64,000 nt of DNA from UBA5486 sp036744795 (GTDB lineage Bacteria; Bacillota; UBA4882; UBA10575): positions 1-64,000 of the forward strand of contig DAIOHK010000009.1 of NCBI GenBank assembly GCA_036744795.1. Direction: 5' to 3'. Of this stretch, positions 62,260 to 64,000 are shown in pieces. The notes under the pieces are model-generated. The model did not search any database. It saw only the letters and a list, made by a program, of their open reading frames with translations, and was not told the origin of the DNA. The number at the start of each line of letters is the position of its first letter. Position 1 is the stretch's first letter. The position numbers and the translations under genes were made by a program.

Positions 62260-62886
62260 ATGTTAATCAAGGATAATTCGATAATTTTATTCCAAGGTGA
62301 TAGTGTTACTGATGCGGGAAGAGATAAAGAAGAACAGAATGATATGGGAAAAGGGTACCCGATGATGGTTGCTAGTTGGTTTGCTGCAGCCTATCCTGAA
62401 TTAAAGGTAAAATTTATTAACAGGGGAATTAGTGGGAATCGGGTTAAGGATTTAAAGGCACGTTGGGAGGAAGATTGCCTTAATATTGCACCCACATGGG
62501 TGTCGATTCTGATCGGGATCAATGATTGTTGGCGACGGTATGATAGAAATGACCCAACATCAGTTGAAAAGTATACTTCTGATTATCGGGACATATTACA
62601 ACAAGTAAAAGATACACTTAATGCAAGGCTTATTCTAATAGAACCGTTTCTTTTACCAGTAACAGAGGATAAAAGAAAATGGAGAGAAGATTTAGACCCT
62701 AAAATACATGCTGTTCGCGATTTAGCTAGAGAATTCGGAGCATTACTCTTGCCAATGGATGGGATCTTTAGTAAGGTATCAACGCTTAAAGAACCTGCTT
62801 TTTGGACAAAAGATGGAGTTCATCCTACCCCAGCGGGACATGCTTTAATTGCTAGGGAATGGTTGAAATTAGTACGGGCGGAGTGA
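62260..62886 (+). CDS. SGNH/GDSL family hydrolase
   Basis: A 208-residue esterase-like enzyme. Block I is GDSVTDAG (Ser15), block II has GISGN, block III is GIND (Asn88) and block V is DGVHPTPAGH (Asp185 and His188). The family includes carbohydrate acetyl-esterases, so removal of acetyl groups from an imported glycan is likely. There is no signal peptide, so it acts in the cytoplasm. The site GAAGGTG precedes the ATG. Confidence 0.9.
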   Translation: MLIKDNSIILFQGDSVTDAGRDKEEQNDMGKGYPMMVASWFAAAYPELKVKFINRGISGNRVKDLKARWEEDCLNIAPTWVSILIGINDCWRRYDRNDPTSVEKYTSDYRDILQQVKDTLNARLILIEPFLLPVTEDKRKWREDLDPKIHAVRDLAREFGALLLPMDGIFSKVSTLKEPAFWTKDGVHPTPAGHALIAREWLKLVRAE

Positions 62887-63126
62887 CTATTCTTTAGATG
62901 GTGCAAAAATTCCAAAGACTAAAAACAGGTTTCTAACAATAATGGGATTATGACATCCAAAACTAAAAATTATACAAAAGGAAATAAAAACAATCTAAAT
63001 AAGTTTTTCTAATAGTTTAATATAATAATTAATACTTAAGGGAATTGGATAATTACCTCAGACATCCCAAAATAGTCCTAATCCTTTTTATCGTATTAGT
63101 TTTCAGGGATAAGGAAGGAGTTTGTT
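62887..63126. other. 240-base intergenic region before the GH3 gene
   Basis: This AT-rich gap separates the SGNH hydrolase from the GH3 gene. No hairpin with a T-run or clear promoter pair is seen. Confidence 0.4.
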
Positions 63127-64000
63127 ATGCGGAAAGAAAACAAATTTATTACAAACTTAATTGTGAAAATGACATTAGAGCAAAAGATCGGCTCGCTTTT
63201 GACTTTGGGTTTTAGTGGAACAATGGTCCGCCCTCATCTTTATGATTGCATTTTGAAGTACCATTGTGGAGGACTTCGTCTGACTCCCCATGGAAGAACT
63301 TTTGGTAATTATGTTGATCCTAAAACCGGAAAAAGCATTTTGGATGTAACCGATTTTAAAGGATATAAGAAAGGGGTTAACCCTCCGTATGTAACAGCTT
63401 CCGAGTATCGCCAAATCCTTTCTGATCTCCAGAAACTAGCGATGAGTAGGCCCTTAGGCTTACCTCTTCATTATTCTTTTGACCAGGAGGGTGGGACTAG
63501 TGCCAATTATAATTTTGGCGGTGTGAACCTTTTCCCGAAGCCAATGGGAATCCGGGCAACCGGAGATCCAAAACTTGCCTATGAAGTAGCAAAAGCAGTT
63601 TCCAGACAAAGTAGGGCTGTAGGATTTAACTGGATACATTCGCCGGTATTGGATATTAATGTGCACCCGGATAATCCAGAGATCTATACGAGAGCTTATT
63701 CGGACCGGGTAGATGAAGTGGTGGAATATTCCATCGAGTCATGCCGTGGCTTTAAGGAAGGCGGTTTGATTGCTACGGGTAAACATTTTCCTGGACGAGG
63801 AGATTCTGCTGTTGATGCCCATTTTAAGATGCCAGTGATTGATGTTGACAAAAAAACGATGATGGAAAGAGAACTTTTACCCTATAAAACCCTGATTGAA
63901 CAGAAGCTTCTACCATCTATAATGATCGCTCATAGTATCTATCCGGCTATTGACCCCGATGATGTGGCTACTGTTTCAAAGAAAGTCTTAACCGGACTGC
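63127..64000 (+). CDS. GH3 glycoside hydrolase, cut by the window end
   Basis: The first 291 residues of a family GH3 enzyme; the frame is still open at the window end. It opens MRKENKFITNLIVKMTLEQKIGSL, a usual GH3 start, and has SFDQEGG, the GFNWIHSPVLDIN stretch and the KHFPGRGDSAVDAH motif of the NagZ-like branch, with an Asp-x-His pair. In NagZ the first part reads KHFPGHGD, so one His is Arg here. The substrate may be a beta-linked hexosamine or glucose unit. GGAAGGAG lies seven bases before the ATG. Confidence 0.9.
   Translation, partial: MRKENKFITNLIVKMTLEQKIGSLLTLGFSGTMVRPHLYDCILKYHCGGLRLTPHGRTFGNYVDPKTGKSILDVTDFKGYKKGVNPPYVTASEYRQILSDLQKLAMSRPLGLPLHYSFDQEGGTSANYNFGGVNLFPKPMGIRATGDPKLAYEVAKAVSRQSRAVGFNWIHSPVLDINVHPDNPEIYTRAYSDRVDEVVEYSIESCRGFKEGGLIATGKHFPGRGDSAVDAHFKMPVIDVDKKTMMERELLPYKTLIEQKLLPSIMIAHSIYPAIDPDDVATVSKKVLTGL

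Overview
This AT-rich window reads as a chromosomal segment of an endospore-forming, anaerobic, sugar-fermenting member of the Bacillota. Support comes from spoIIM, a SpoIID/LytB protein, an S-box (SAM-I) riboswitch in front of metK, the gene order DUF3866-nudF-spoIIM-xerD, the order rpmE-DUF1385-prfA-prmC, and pyruvate phosphate dikinase plus formate-THF ligase. Several secreted proteins at 4942-12034 have CsgG/FlgT/LPP20-like domains and beta-rich C-termini, one ending in phenylalanine as outer-membrane barrels do. That suggests a diderm Bacillota lineage (Limnochordia, Hydrogenispora or Halanaerobiia type); this placement is inference. No rRNA, tRNA, CRISPR array, prophage or insertion sequence was recognised.

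Layout. 1-234: window edge with a member of a dispersed structured repeat. 235-1482 (-): leaderless GH10 xylanase. 1764-4847: a membrane histidine kinase whose phosphoacceptor His position is Asn, with a DUF1638 protein. 4942-12034: five consecutive secreted or membrane genes built from CsgG, FlgT/LPP20 and TPR modules, the best candidate for an undescribed envelope system. 12047-14077 (-): TPR-SpoIID/LytB protein. 14645-18256: MFS transporter and an ABC-2 type ATPase/permease pair. 18423-31161: housekeeping (murI, fhs, folD, DegV, plsY, ppdK, DUF3866, nudF, spoIIM, xerD, rbgA). 31139-32191 (-): YbhN/UPF0104 membrane protein. 32402-38574: tldD/tldE, a small protein, accD, accA, pfkA. 38575-40581: repeats, promoter, SAM riboswitch, metK, rpmE. 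40678-45647: DUF1385, prfA, prmC and a Trk/Ktr potassium system. 45848-47606: an orphan HypB-like GTPase lacking the usual metal ligands, and a CDF transporter (-). 48075-64000: a carbohydrate locus with an AraC regulator, a large fused solute-binding protein, two permease pairs, an NHL/TPR membrane protein, a Yip1 protein, a DUF5696 protein, a second solute-binding protein, an SGNH hydrolase and a truncated GH3 enzyme.

How it works together. The last 16 kb looks like a glycan import and breakdown locus: AraC control, two sets of binding protein and permeases (no ATPase gene present, so a shared MsmX-like ATPase is expected), an esterase-like SGNH enzyme and a GH3 glycosidase. The cytoplasmic GH10 at the other end fits a xylan or hemicellulose lifestyle.

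Two families of non-coding palindromic repeats lie between transcription units. One is a modular stem-loop element (types A and B) found at 1-55, 14150-14206, 38587-38725 and 52041-52338; in the last place it sits inside the transport operon. The other is an AATTGCATAA/TTATGCAATT inverted repeat near 14442, 18253, 38812 and 47802.
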